Both the position numbers and the translations under genes were made by a program. The notes beneath the pieces are model-generated. The model was not told the DNA's origin. It saw nothing but the letters and a program-made list of their open reading frames with translations, and searched no databases. Source: Helianthus annuus (Eukaryota > Streptophyta > Magnoliopsida > Asterales > Asteraceae). From it: 64,000 nucleotides of DNA. Shown in pieces: positions 9,991 to 22,100 of this stretch (positions are counted from its first letter, which is position 1; each line of letters opens with the position of its first letter). Location of the stretch: the NCBI RefSeq assembly GCF_002127325.2, contig NC_035436.2, forward strand, positions 81,589,716-81,653,715, given 5' to 3'.

Positions 9991-10528
9991 CCACGATCCC
10001 CATAAAGTGGGTCAACTTCTGCAACCCCTAATTGAATAATGTTTTGTTCTATAAAGAGATGCAACATAGCTCACCCACCCTATAAAGTGGGTGCCCGAAA
10101 ATGTTATCATTTAGGGAAAGATGATACAACATAGGCCACCCCCAACCAAATAAATAAAAAGGTAAGCATATACCATTGAGGGAAAAAAACAACCACATAA
10201 GAGATAAATAATATAGCCTAAGTAGTTAATTAAACCAAACAAGAACGAATAACCATTAGACTACAAATTGAAACAAGAAAAACAGAAGATGATCACTTAA
10301 GACCATATACCATAAATTACGGTGTATATGTGAAATCCAAAAGGACCTTCTCTTTTTAGCCCTCATCTAATTTTTGATCATCAAGGTCAAAGCTAGAACA
10401 ATTATCACAATTAAATGATCTCTCACGCTAATTACAACGTAAATATGACTCCTGAGTGTGCACATAAGCTTACCAATTTGCTTCTTTGAGGCATAGATTT
10501 CTCATCCCACTCATCAACGTAAGGCTAA
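9991..10528. other. Intergenic, no feature recognised
   Basis: AT-rich. cacccactttatagggtg-like inverted stretches occur near 10000-10100, but no element ends or genes were identified. Confidence 0.35.
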
Positions 10529-11267
10529 TCTATACTATGTAATAAAAGAAACCTGATTTGGGACACATATCATTCAATGAGGGCATCAATAATTTATTAA
10601 TAAATTTTAAATTTTAAATTAAAAAGATTTAAATATTATATTAGAATTTTATTTTGATTGTAAATCTAAAGTCTAAAATAATTTTAAATCTAATCTATAA
10701 TTTATAGATTTAATTTTGATTTAAAATTATTAAAAAAAAACCCATAACGGCAAGAATAAAGAATAGTTAAACCTGTAGCTATATTTTCTTCGAGATGATG
10801 TATTAGTCCCAACTTCTAACTACTCCATTTTGACGTTAATATATTTAAAATCATTCAAAGATGCTTTTAATTTGATAACTACGAGAATAATTAAAGTATT
10901 CTATTTTACACTAAGGTAAATAAAAATTTAATAATTTATAAAACAATATTATAAGATAAGATACGATCGAAATTAAATAATTATCTAATTAAACTAAGAA
11001 ATATAATACCAAGAAGAAAAATAAAATAAGTGTACAAAAGAAACTTAGACTCATAGAAATATGATACGTGACTCATTCAAAAATGCTTTTAATTTACTTA
11101 GGTATGCCGTATAGATAAATAGATAGATGTAACGAATAAAACTTACTATTATGGAATCAGCTTTTATACACTCTAAATCTTATTATATCCGTTAAGCATA
11201 CATTAAAGTTGATATGGTTCTCGAATTCCTGAGCACTCTGGTTAAAAATTATTCCGTAATGAACGTA

Positions 11268-11490
11268 TCTATACTATATAATAAAAGAAACCTAATTTGG
11301 GACACATGTCGTTCAATGAGGGCATCAATAATTTATTGATAAATTTTAAATTAAAAAGATTTAAATATTATATTAGAATTTTATTCTGATTGTAAATCTA
11401 AAGTCTAAAATGTGTTTTAAATCTAATCTATAATTTATGGATTTAATTTTGATTTGAAATTATTAAACAAAAACCCATAAAATTAGTAAC
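11268..11490 (+). repeat. Second Helitron 5'-terminal copy
   Basis: About 220 bp homologous to 10529-10745, both starting TCTATACTAT. No Helitron 3' hairpin or CTAGT end was found between the copies. Confidence 0.75.
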
Positions 11491-11938
11491 CATTTAATCA
11501 ATTTCGTAAGTTTTACTTTCCCTTCTAGAGTCAAATTAGATTTTTGTGATAATTAAAGTTTTGTCAAGAATATAAAAAATCATTATTTAATATTCAATAT
11601 ATTACATCAAATGTTTAGAATTAAACTCCACTTCATTCTAGATACTAGGTATGTTTTTTTACTCTTCATATGCTATGCATATTATCTATGTCACATAGAA
11701 AATATCATGTTTTTTTAGATAAGTTTACCATGTCAAATAAGTAATATGCATATTATCTATGTCACATAAACAATCATGTATTTTTAGATAAGTTAGATAT
11801 ATGTGTTTTAAAACAAGGTAAACTGTTAACATACATATTTTTTCCTATTGTAACTAAGAGGTAGAGGTCTGTGAAAGGTATCTTCACATTCAGAATGCCA
11901 TATACTTTTTTTTAAATTTAGATTTATTTAGTTGTCGT

Positions 11939-12153
11939 CAGTGGCAAAGCTTGAAAAAATTTCCACCGGGGGGGGGGGGGCGGAATTCACCGAACCTAAA
12001 AATTCTATATAAGTAAAAAAAATTTATAAAACCGGGGGATCAAAAACGTATAAACCTAAAAAATTTTACACGAAACGTACATACATAACACTATTGAGCG
12101 AAAAGTTCGGAAGGTCGGGCGCCTCTCCTGGCCCCTTGAAAGCTACGCCTTTG
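11939..12153. mobile_element. hAT-like MITE, copy 1
   Basis: Starts CAGTGGCAAAG and ends ...CTACGCCTTTG (imperfect 11-bp TIRs), flanked by a perfect 8-bp duplication gttgtcgt at 11931-11938 and 12154-12161. The interior is related to 62111-62291 (shared gagcgaaaagttcgg). Eight-base TSDs and CAGTGGCG-type ends fit hAT. Nested in the Helitron. Confidence 0.8.
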
Positions 12154-12807
12154 GTTGTCGTATAGTGTTTCATGTCTTTATTTTTATTTTTTCAATTCAT
12201 GTAAAGTATTACACTATACATAATATTTTCTCACTATAGTTAATTGGTTTTATTGATTCAATTATTGTCTATTCATTTACATTACTTTTATCTGTCTAGA
12301 AGTCTCTTTTCAGACCTTTTAAATGGTATGAGACATATTACATTATCAATAGTTTTTATTGGTTTTCTTACTAATTGTGATAAAAGTAATCATTTCGTAC
12401 AATTCATATTGGTTTATAGCTTTGAATACGAGCATACCTTATATTAATGTTAATGATAGCGAAAGTGAGGAAACTATATTTGGATGCTAGAAAATATAAT
12501 ATTATGCCAACATTAACCCGTCAGAATAATCTATTATCAGATAAAATCAGACACGTTACATTTGAACAAAAAAATGTCACAATAAATATTAGTAGTGGTA
12601 CGAAATTTTAAGTTCCTATGACAAATCCTAAAACAAATAACAAATCATATTATTATGAATGACTATACAAACTTCAATATTTATTTCGTATCTGATCTGC
12701 ATACTACTCTATATTATATATACTTAGATCATATTATGAATATATTTTTTTTATTTCACATTATAATTATGATTCACCCCGTGTATTACACGGGGCAATA
12801 ACCTAGT

Positions 12808-13089
12808 TAACCCCATATTCTAATCTCCAAAAGTAACAAACAAGTTAGCAACCTGAATAAGTGCTTTACCTCGGTCTGGAACCCATTGTGGTTGCATAAT
12901 GGTCTTCTTGGGTTGGTACTCAAATGCATCTTCCATAGTTCACTAAAACAACCCCTTTAACCCTATTGCTTTGATATCGTGGGATGATCATGTGACACTT
13001 TTTTTATATAATCATCTTTTACCTTTATACAAGGTTTTGGTTAAGCTGAGACTTTGGGGTTCCAATACCATCACCCAAATCAATAAGTA
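12808..13089. other. Flank between Helitron and SIRE-type element
   Basis: About 280 bp with no recognised feature, bordering the SIRE-type LTR. Confidence 0.35.
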
Positions 13090-13465
13090 TGTAGGATCGG
13101 TTTTGACACCGTACGATTGCGTAACGGACGTTCGACGTGCAGAATCCGTGAACGTGCATGACCGAACATACAAGAACGTACTAATGACGTGATTCTATTG
13201 ATATGATATCGTGTACAAAGCCATGAATCACGTGGAGAGACTTTCTCTCTCTAGGATTAGATCTCTAAATCTCCAAATGAGCAAAAAGTCTTCTAAACTA
13301 TGACATAAAGCTCCTATTTATAGCCCTTGGAATTAATGAGACTTCTCATTAATTACCAAAATGCCACCTTGCTATTTCTAACTAGATATAACAATATAAG
13401 CTTGATTCTTTGGTTTCTGCTACGGACTAGATTGATGAAGGCGATAGACAGATAATGCACTAACA
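13090..13465 (-). repeat. 3' LTR of the SIRE-type element
   Basis: 376 bp running TGTAGGATCGG...GCACTAACA on the plus strand (TG...CA). It matches 40365-40743, which carries a 15-bp duplication (actttctctctctag). The minus-strand TATA box CTATAAATAG is at 13314-13323. Confidence 0.9.
13314..13323 (-). promoter_or_regulatory. LTR TATA box (SIRE-type)
   Basis: CTATAAATAG on the minus strand. The same site in the 5' LTR is at 40604-40613, where it would drive the element. Confidence 0.55.
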
Positions 13466-13477
13466 GACTCCCCCTTG
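13466..13477 (-). other. Polypurine tract next to the 3' LTR
   Basis: Plus-strand gactcccccttg is the minus-strand purine run AAGGGGGAGTC directly before the LTR start TGTTAGTGC. Related TCCCCCT runs recur at about 13564, 13591, 13718, 15151 and 15281. Confidence 0.75.
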
Positions 13478-14474
13478 GATATTGCCATAGTCAATCTCAT
13501 AGTGTCCTGTCTTTCTCTTTCTCGAACAGAATCCCGTGGATCTGTCTTCGAGCTTCCGTTGCTCCCCCTCTCGGTAGTCTCTTTCTTCAGGCTCCCCCTT
13601 TTGTCAAGCTTCCGTGCTTTTGGGATCGATACCTGGATTTCCGTATACAAGCTCCTCCAAAATATTTATTTGGCTTTTTGAATCCACGCTTCCTCTTGCG
13701 TTGAGCTCGTCTTCAGACTCCCCCTTAGAATCAGCTGTCGGGATCGTAGTCTGGCTTTCACCGGTTCACAAGTTCAGGATCAATTCTTGGCTTTGTTCTG
13801 CATCTGCTCAGGATTTGAAACCTGGTTAACCTGCACATCCTCTACCTCAACATAAGTTTCACAAATTTATAACACTTAGATTTAAGAAACTTACTGGTAG
13901 AAATCATTAATTCATCAATCTGTATAGTTACATCAAGTTCAATTGAATGACGTTGATTAACTAAGCACATAATCTTTCAAAAACATTTATATGTAACATT
14001 CAAAGATTTCAACATATTCTTCCAAACCTGTTCATCATGTTTAGCACTCGAATTTTGAATATCAGCTCTTCAACATCAGTTGTCGAAAATCTTTTTGAAT
14101 TTTCAAAATTTTATGCTAAAACACTCCGAAAATCTTATTGGATTTTTGTTTTTAAATGAAATACAGTAAAGAAATATATACAAACAATATTTTTGTGAGT
14201 TTGTGTAAGAGGATCAAATCAATTCTTGAGACAAATCACTAGCACCGTTAAGCTTTAATCATTTTAAGTTCTAAACGATTCACATAGATTGACAATATAG
14301 TTATCCTCTTAAACTCAATCTAAAAACTTTCAAAATGCTTACCGATACGTTAAGGTATATTAATTTTGCACTAAATTCTTATGGACCCCACGATCTCAAC
14401 ATATCCCCTCATCATGCAATACACTAACTCAAGTAATGCCTTTAAACTTTCATCAACTGTGATATGTGCGAAAA

Positions 14475-14730
14475 CAAAGCAGAATGTTTAAACATTAACA
14501 ATCAGGTCGATACTTCCGTATACGCAGAGAAAGTCCAATGTTTAAACAAAATAAGCAATAAAACAAGTTGAAGTTGTTTAGGCTTTAACCACCAGGTCGA
14601 TACTTCCGTATACGCAGAGGTGATCCAAAGCTTAAACGAAACACCAAAGAAAATAACGCAGAACGTTTAGGCAATAACATCCAGGTCGATACTCACGTAT
14701 ACGCAGAGGATGTCCAATGCTTAAACAAAA
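14475..14730. repeat. Three tandem 90-bp repeats in the SIRE 3' region
   Basis: Units share caggtcgatac(t/c)..cgtatacgcagag and a following ccaa.g.ttaaac block. Unit starts are about 14503, 14593 and 14682 (period 89-90 bp). Noncoding. Confidence 0.85.
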
Positions 14731-15578
14731 TAAATAAATAAAACAAGTTCAAATCTTTGCAAAATAAAATGCACAATCACAGCGACTTTTAAGCAAGTTG
14801 TGAAAGTTCACAAACTTAACCAGTTTTTATGCTTTTTGGCATTCAGCGATTACTGAGTAGGTACACAATCACGAAGGACAAAACTAAGTACTATGCTTTC
14901 AACCATGTTTCCCACTAGAACTAGGCTTTTTCATTTAGTTTGTATCGTTATCGCAAATCTACTAGTCTAGCTGAGACTATCGTCACATCCTTAGTGAGAT
15001 CGTTTATCACATTTGACATTTCATTTCTTTAGCATGCTGTGATAGTCCACTGATTTACTATCATTTCCTCTTATTCACAACAAAACTCATTTTTGATTTT
15101 TCAATGTTTTTGGTATTTTCAAATTTTCAAATTTTTTTTTTAAATTTTTCTCCCCCTGAAATCAAAATATGTTTCATTTTTGATTTTCAAGGAAAATTTG
15201 AAAACAAACTGTACAAATAAAGTGACAAACTGATATCTAATCACTTCAATTCGCCATTCACTTGGCATAAAAAATCAGAACTCCCCCTGACAACAAACTA
15301 TTTTCCCATTTAGATTTCAAAACACTTAAGTTTGTTTTAATCAAAATGGTTTTTCCGGAAAATTAGTTTTGTGTGTCATTTCACAAATTCGGGGTTTTTT
15401 CATCACATTGTTTTCCTTTAATTACTTGTCAGAAAGATAAATCAAGTACAACTTAATGTCCTTGATTAGTCTTTTGTAATTCGAAATATCATAGTTACCA
15501 ACCTGTGAATTTCTCAAGAAAGATGCCGATACCTGTTCCACAATTACCAACCTGGGAACTCCGGCAAGTCAGGTTTTT

Positions 15579-16178
15579 CTATTTGAATAGTTTCACCCAA
15601 GCCTGACTGTCCTTGGATGATTTTGAATTCTTGTTCAACAATGGTGGAAAATTTGCATCATCCATTGTTAAACCTGAATTCTTAGATTTTACCTCAACTA
15701 CCGGCTCTTCTGGCTTTAATGAACCAGAATCATTGCCTGAATGTGGCTTGTCTGACTTTGACTTGTCAGATTCATTGCTTGAAGGTGGCTTGTCTGACTT
15801 TGACACGTCAGATTCATCGCCGACCATTTTCTTCTTCTTCTTTTCTTCTTTCGTCCTCAGATTTGTATCCGATGAATTCATCTTGCTTGACTTTGCAATC
15901 GAGGGAGTCGATTCATCAGAACTCTTATTTTTACCAACAGATGAACCCGAGGACAAAATCTTCTCCAGATACTCTCTGGCCTTCTTCCTCTTTTTCCTTA
16001 GTCTGTCTTTCTGCCCTTGAGAAAGTTTCACTTTCTTTTCTTGAATTTTAGGTTCTTGAACCTTCTGTTCTTTGGGCTTGACATTGACTGGTTTCTTTGC
16101 CATTCTTTGAGATTCAACCCTCGATCTTCCCATCGATCTCCTTGGGCAATCTCTGGCAATGTGTCCTCTGATATGACA
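15579..16178 (-). pseudogene. C-terminal part of SIRE Gag, separated by the Tekay insertion
   Basis: On the minus strand this resumes inside the second CCHC knuckle (GHIARDC) at the TSD. A very Lys/Ser/Glu-rich tail of about 190 residues with repeated SDKPHS/SDKPPS motifs follows, ending at a stop after AWVKLFK. The matching N-terminal part is at 37215-38861. No protease or integrase follows in any frame. Separation by 21 kb of inserted DNA makes the gene non-functional. Confidence 0.75.
16174..16178. other. Target duplication TGACA (left copy, Tekay 1)
   Basis: TGACA directly before the LTR start TGTCAC at 16179. The right copy is 37210-37214. Confidence 0.9.
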
Positions 16179-19112
16179 TGTCACACCCCTAATTTCCACG
16201 TGTCACCGGTGGGCCCGGTGGGGGATTATCGTGACGTAGTTGATATCATCATAGTCAAACAACACAAATTATAATGCACAGCGGAAGCAAAAGATAGATT
16301 TATTTCAACTTAAATTATTGTAATATTCAAGTATCACAAAATGTCGAAATAGATCCACAGGCAGAATCAAATAAAAAGGAAACTTCATTTCAACAGACTT
16401 CATGCATCCTAAGCTTGCGAGACTTCTATGGATGCTTAAGGAGTGACCAGCCTATTACACGTAGTACCTGCACTTAGCTTTTTTGGAAAATACGTCAGTT
16501 TACACTGGTAAATACAATTTAACTGACTCATTTTGAAAATGTTTAAAATTGATTTAAATGCCCAAGGCATAAAACTTTTTATAACTTGGGATAATTATTT
16601 GCTTAATAATCTTGTAAAAGAATTACATGTTCGTTATGCGTTCAGTGGCCCGGGTCGTGCCGGGTTAAAGTTCAATAGACACACCACTTAATATAATTCC
16701 ACCGCAAGACTTCTCTCGGCCGGTGATTATACATTTAATAAAATACACAACGGGTGTACGCCTACACCCGTGTGCTAAGGTCGTGGCCATTCTTAGAATG
16801 ATGCCAAGGATATCCGGGACATGGTCATTAAACCCCCAAAGGCGTTAAACAAACAAAACAGCATTTTTAAACGGGTTAATTTGACAACACTTAGCCATCA
16901 ACTGGTTAAGGTCAATTCCCCGACCAAGCGGTATTTTATATACCGTACCCCAAGCCCGTGTAGGGAAAATAAGTTAAAAGTATTTACCTGAGCAAAGTAT
17001 AAACCAAATATAACGAGTGCACGTAGCTTTTACTGGGCTCCTAGATCTGGAAATTAAGGTTTTAATAACCTATTAGAATCCCAACGGGTCTTAAGCTTAG
17101 ACCGGTTAGTTTTTAAAGGAAGATTACGGTTTTAAGCGCACAATAAGGCGAAGACCGTTTTAGAACGTGGTTTTGACCCAACAAACTTGCATACTTGTTT
17201 AATATGGGTAACATAATCACATTCTGGATTTTGAGACCAAAAAGATATGGTTTGACCCGTTTCGGCTAAAATGACCAAACTAGTCACATAAGTCGATCCG
17301 AACGCGTATAGTGCGTAACAAGTAACCATAAGAGTCAAATACAAGTTTATAAAGTCAATATGCTTAAAATATGTTGTGATATCAGAATGATACCTTCCAT
17401 TATGCCCCAAATGATTTTTAAACCAAAACTATGCCTCATAAGGGCGTTTTGGTCATTTTATAAGGTGTAAAAGGGTTAAAATAATAACCTGAGTTACAGG
17501 TCTGAATAAATTAGTAAATATACTTAATTTACTAAGTTATAACAGTAGGGCATCAGATTTATGTGAAATTTATTATCTTTAACCTTACTATGCACCGTAG
17601 GGGCATTTTGGTAATTTCACATGTGCCTAAAAGGTCAATTCTGGAATTCTGAGTTCAAAACATTTGCCTACTGTTTAAAATATAAAAATTTACCAATTAC
17701 ATCAGTAGGTTCAATCCCTTAAGCTTAATAAGGTTCTAGAGCACACTTATGCGTTAAAAATGCCTAAAAAGGCGATTTAGAGCCATTTCCGGGTTTTCTG
17801 TAAAAAGCTGATATTTTTAATATTCCAGAAGGCTCAAAATAATTTATTTATCATAACAAATCAGTAGAAATTGGTTTGAGGTCAAAAGGATTTGTAAAAC
17901 TCAATTTATGGCTAAAAAGGGCAAAACCGGCATAAACCAAATTGATCTTAGAACACTAAGTTATGCTCAGCCTAAAAATAAATAAAAATCAGCAAAAATC
18001 CCAAAATATTATTTTATAACAGTGGGTAAAAAGTTTGGTCTAAAAATATGGGTTTTGATAGGCTATACGTAATTTGCGCCATTTAATTAGTAAAGAAGCT
18101 CCTAATTACGCTATTGAGCATAACTCTTAATCTAGACCTCAATCTGACTTCAAAATTTTGGGTGCAAGTTTATAAATCAGTAGCTAAGGTGCCTACCCTT
18201 TTATATTTTCAAAAATCATGTTTTAAGGTCAAATGGGCATAATGGCCAACATATAAGCGATTAACGGAAACATGCATGTGAATAGGATATCTAATGAACC
18301 AAGTTGTATAATCTCAGAAAGTTATACTAACATGTAAATAGGTTCAATAGAAGCTCTAAGGCAATCCTAATCTTGGCTTAAACGGGCCAGAACTGATAGT
18401 CAAAGCAATAGTCAAACTTTGCGACTTTCGGTTCCAAACCGAGCCTAAACTGAAAATTGTCGAGTTGAACAATCACGGTCCGTAACCGACCTTTGCTGAA
18501 AACGCCCAGGTACCCTCCTTACGGACCGTAAGCCTAGGGCCTTACGGTCCGTAGCCGGTGGTCAGAGGACAAAAAATTTGTAAACTTTCAAGTCTTGACC
18601 ATGCAATCAAACAAACCCGAATCCAAGCCATCTTTTTCAGTTGTGGGACCATTTGCTCAGCCATTGCATGCTTGAATGGTTCTTACATGTCCCCTTTTCA
18701 ATTTGAATTCTTGTGGGAATTGTAAATTGACGGAAATTACAAGAAAAGCTTGAATTCTCATAAATTCCTAATTCTCACTAGATTAGGATTTAAAATCAGA
18801 ATTTATTGTAGTAACACTTATTAATAGTCCAGCTTCCATATAAAGGATGGAATTTTTTTTTTTAGAATCAACCGATAAAAATATATAAGACGTTTATCAA
18901 TTAATTTAAGGGTCTTGGGATTTATAAATTCGGGTCGCTAAGAGGTGTTTTAATAACATGTCGCCCTTGGGTCGTTCAGAGATATTTTTAATAACATGAC
19001 GCCCTCTTAAAATCCTACCGTGCGTCTTAATATTTGACCCGGGTTTCTGACACGTTTGACCCATATGACACGTGTCTTTATTTCGTTGGACATGAATTTT
19101 CTAGGTGTTACA
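16179..19112 (-). repeat. 3' LTR of Tekay 1 (2934 bp, internally deleted)
   Basis: Starts TGTCACACCCC and ends GTGTTACA. Compared with the 5' LTR it lacks about 700 bp at 18474, the junction lying at a shared AACA. It carries CTTACGGACCGTAAG-type palindromes at 18475-18560. Confidence 0.9.
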
Positions 19113-19126
19113 TCCTCACCCCCTTA
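19113..19126 (-). other. Polypurine tract of Tekay 1
   Basis: Plus-strand tcctcaccccctta is the minus-strand purine run AAGGGGGTGAGGA abutting the LTR start TGTAACACC. Confidence 0.75.
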
Positions 19127-19147
19127 AAAGAATCTCGACCTCGAGAT

Positions 19148-22100
19148 TTATGGAAACAGATGAGGGTATTTCTCTTTCATTGTGGATTCCAGCTCCCACG
19201 TGTATTCAGGGCCTCTGCGGGCATCCCACTTCACCTTGACAATAGGCACAAGCTTTCTTTGAAGCTTCTTTACCTGTCGATCCTCAATCGACACAGGTTT
19301 TTCCACAAATTTTTAACTCTCGTCTATATGCACATCTGTGTGTGGTATGACTAGTGATTCATCAGCTAGACATTTCTTCAGATTGCAGACGTGAAATACA
19401 TTATGAATACCATTGAGCTCTTCAGGTAAGTTTAACTTGTAAGCCACTGATCCTACACATTCGATGATCTCGAATGGTCCTATATACCTTGGGCTTAACT
19501 TACCTTTCTTACCAAATCGCATCACCCCTTTCCAAGGTGATACTTTGAGCAAAACTTTATCGCCAACCTCAAACTTGAGGGGTTTTCGCCTCTCATCCGC
19601 ATAGCTCTTCTGCCTGTCTCGAGCAGCTTTCAGGCGGTCGCGAATCTGGACAATCTTGTCCGTTGTCTCAAAGACTAAGTCAGGACCTGATAATTGAGTA
19701 TCCCCCACTTCTGCCCAGCAAATGTTCTGCACTTTCTACCATATAGTGCCTCGAAAGGCGCAGCCTGGATGCTGGTATGGTAGCTATTATTGTAGGAGAA
19801 CTCGACCAATGGTAAATGCCTGTCCCAACTACCTCCTAGATCAATTACACATGCACGCAGCATGTCTTCCAACATTTGAATAGTACGCTCACTCTCCCCA
19901 TCCGTCTGAGGATGGTAAGCTGTACTGAAATTCAATTGAGTGCCCAGAGACTGTTGGACACTCTTCCAGAAGTGAGATGTGTATCTAGTATCCCTATCCG
20001 AGATAATAGATACTGGTACGCCATGCAAGGATACAATCTTATCCACGTACAGTTGTGCCAACATGTCAGAGCTGTAGGTCTCTTTAATGGGTAGGAAATG
20101 TGCTGACTTAGTCAGTCTATCTACTATGACCCATATAGTATCATTTCGTTTCTGCGTTTTAGGCAACTTGGTGATGAAATCCATCGTCACCATTTCCCAT
20201 TTCCAAGTGGGAATCTTTGGCTGTTGCAGCAAACCTGACGGCTTCTGATGTTCAGCTTTGACTTTAGCACACGTCAAGCATTTAGCTACATAAGCAGTTA
20301 TAGACTTTTTCAAGCCTATCCACCAATAATTTGCCTTTAAATCCTGGTACATCTTATCAGCTCCAGGATGGACTGAATACTTGGAACTGTGGGCTTCCTT
20401 GAGGATAACATCCCGAAGTCCTCCATATACAGGAACCCATATTCGTCCATTTAATCTCAACATTCCTTCTTTGTCGTACGACAACTGTTCTTCAGTTACT
20501 CCTAATTTTTCTTCAGGATAGTTAGCTTCCAACACAGCTTCCTTTTGTGCGGCTAACAACCTTTCATTCAAACTATTCTTAATTTCAATGCTTTTGGCAT
20601 TGATCCTTATCGGCTTCACTCTTTCCTTCCTGCTCAGGGCATCTGCGACTACATTGGCCTTGCCTGGATGGTATCTTATTTCACAGTCATAATCGTTCAA
20701 GGTTTCCATCCATCGTCGCTGCCTCATGTTCAAATCCTTCTGATTGAACATGTGTTGAAGGCTCTTGTGATCAGAGTAGATCACACATTTAGTCCCATAC
20801 AGATAATGCCTCCAAAGCTTAAGTGCAAATACAACGGCACCCAATTCCAAGTCATGGGTGGTGTAATTCTTCTCGTGCACTTTCAGTTGACGTGAAGCGT
20901 AGGCAATGACCTTGCCCTTTTGCATTAACACACAACCCATTCCGGTGTGTGATGCATCACAATACACCACAAATTCTTCAATGCCTTCAGGTAGAGTCAG
21001 CACTGGAGCGTTACTCAACTTCTGCTTCAAGATATCAAAAGATTCTTGCTGCTTAGGCCCCCAATTAAACTTAATGTTCTTACGTGTTAACGAAGTTAAG
21101 GGTGCAGCAATCCTTGAGAAGTTTTCAATAAAACGCCTATAGTATCCAGCCAAACCTAGGAAGCTACGAATTTCTGAAGGCGTCTTTGGCTCTTGCCAGT
21201 TCATAATAGCTTCTATCTTCGCGGGGTCCACTTGAATTCCACGCTCACTCACAACATGTCCAAGGAACTGGACTTCGCGAAAGCCAAAATTTACACTTTG
21301 AAAACTTGGCCTAGAGCTTCTCTTGATGGAGCAGCTTGAGAATGCATCGAAGATGCTTTTCATGGTCAGCTTGGTTCTTCGAGTAGATGAGGATGTCGTC
21401 GATGAAGAAGATGACAAATTTATCCAGATAAGGCTTGCATACGCGATTCATGAGATCCATGAATGCGGCAGGTGCGTTAGTGAGCCCAAAAGGCATCACT
21501 AGGAACTCGTAATGACCATAACGAGTCCTAAACGCGGTCTTATGTACATCCTCCTCTTTGACCTTCAATTGATGATAGCCTGACCTGAGATCTATCTTGG
21601 AAAAGTAACTCGCTCCTTGAAGCTGGTCGAATAGATCGTCGATTCTAGGCAAAGGATATCTGTTCTTGATAGTAACCTTGTTCAGCTCACGGTAATCAAT
21701 GCATAGACGCATTGATCAGTCCTTCTTTTTAACGAACAGAATTGGTGCTCCCCATGGAGACGAACTAGGTCTAATAAAACCTTTAGCTAGTAAATCATCT
21801 AGCTGTGTCCTTAATTCCTTCATCTCCGTTGGTGCTAATCTATACGGTGCTCTGGCCACAGGTGCAGCTCCGGGGATGATGTCAATTCTAAATTCCACTT
21901 GCCTATCTGGCGGCAAACCAGGTAGTTCTTCCGGAAAAACCTTGGGATAATCAGAAATGACTGGTATATCTTCGATCTTGGGCTTCTTCTTGTCAATGGT
22001 TACTTGTGCCATATAAATGACACAACCCTTACTCATGCATCTGGATGCCTTAAGCATGGCCACTTGCTCTGGCAATCCATGTTGAGTATCTCCCTGAATG

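Larger units (their letters stand above)
10529..12807 (+). mobile_element. Non-autonomous Helitron with two 5' termini
   Basis: The 3' end has the hairpin CCCCGTGTATTACACGGGG (12777-12795), a short spacer and CTAGT at 12803-12807, followed by T. Two 5' termini beginning TCTATACTAT(G/A)TAATAAAAG are present, at 10529 and 11268, each preceded by A. About 220 bp downstream of each terminus are homologous. No Rep/helicase ORF is present. The shorter unit (11268-12807) is a complete Helitron alone; the longer one starts at 10529 and shares the 3' end. Confidence 0.8.

Noticed and set aside
15613..16020. Plus-strand acidic/Phe-rich ORF
   Set aside because: Antisense of the Lys/Ser-rich SIRE Gag tail.
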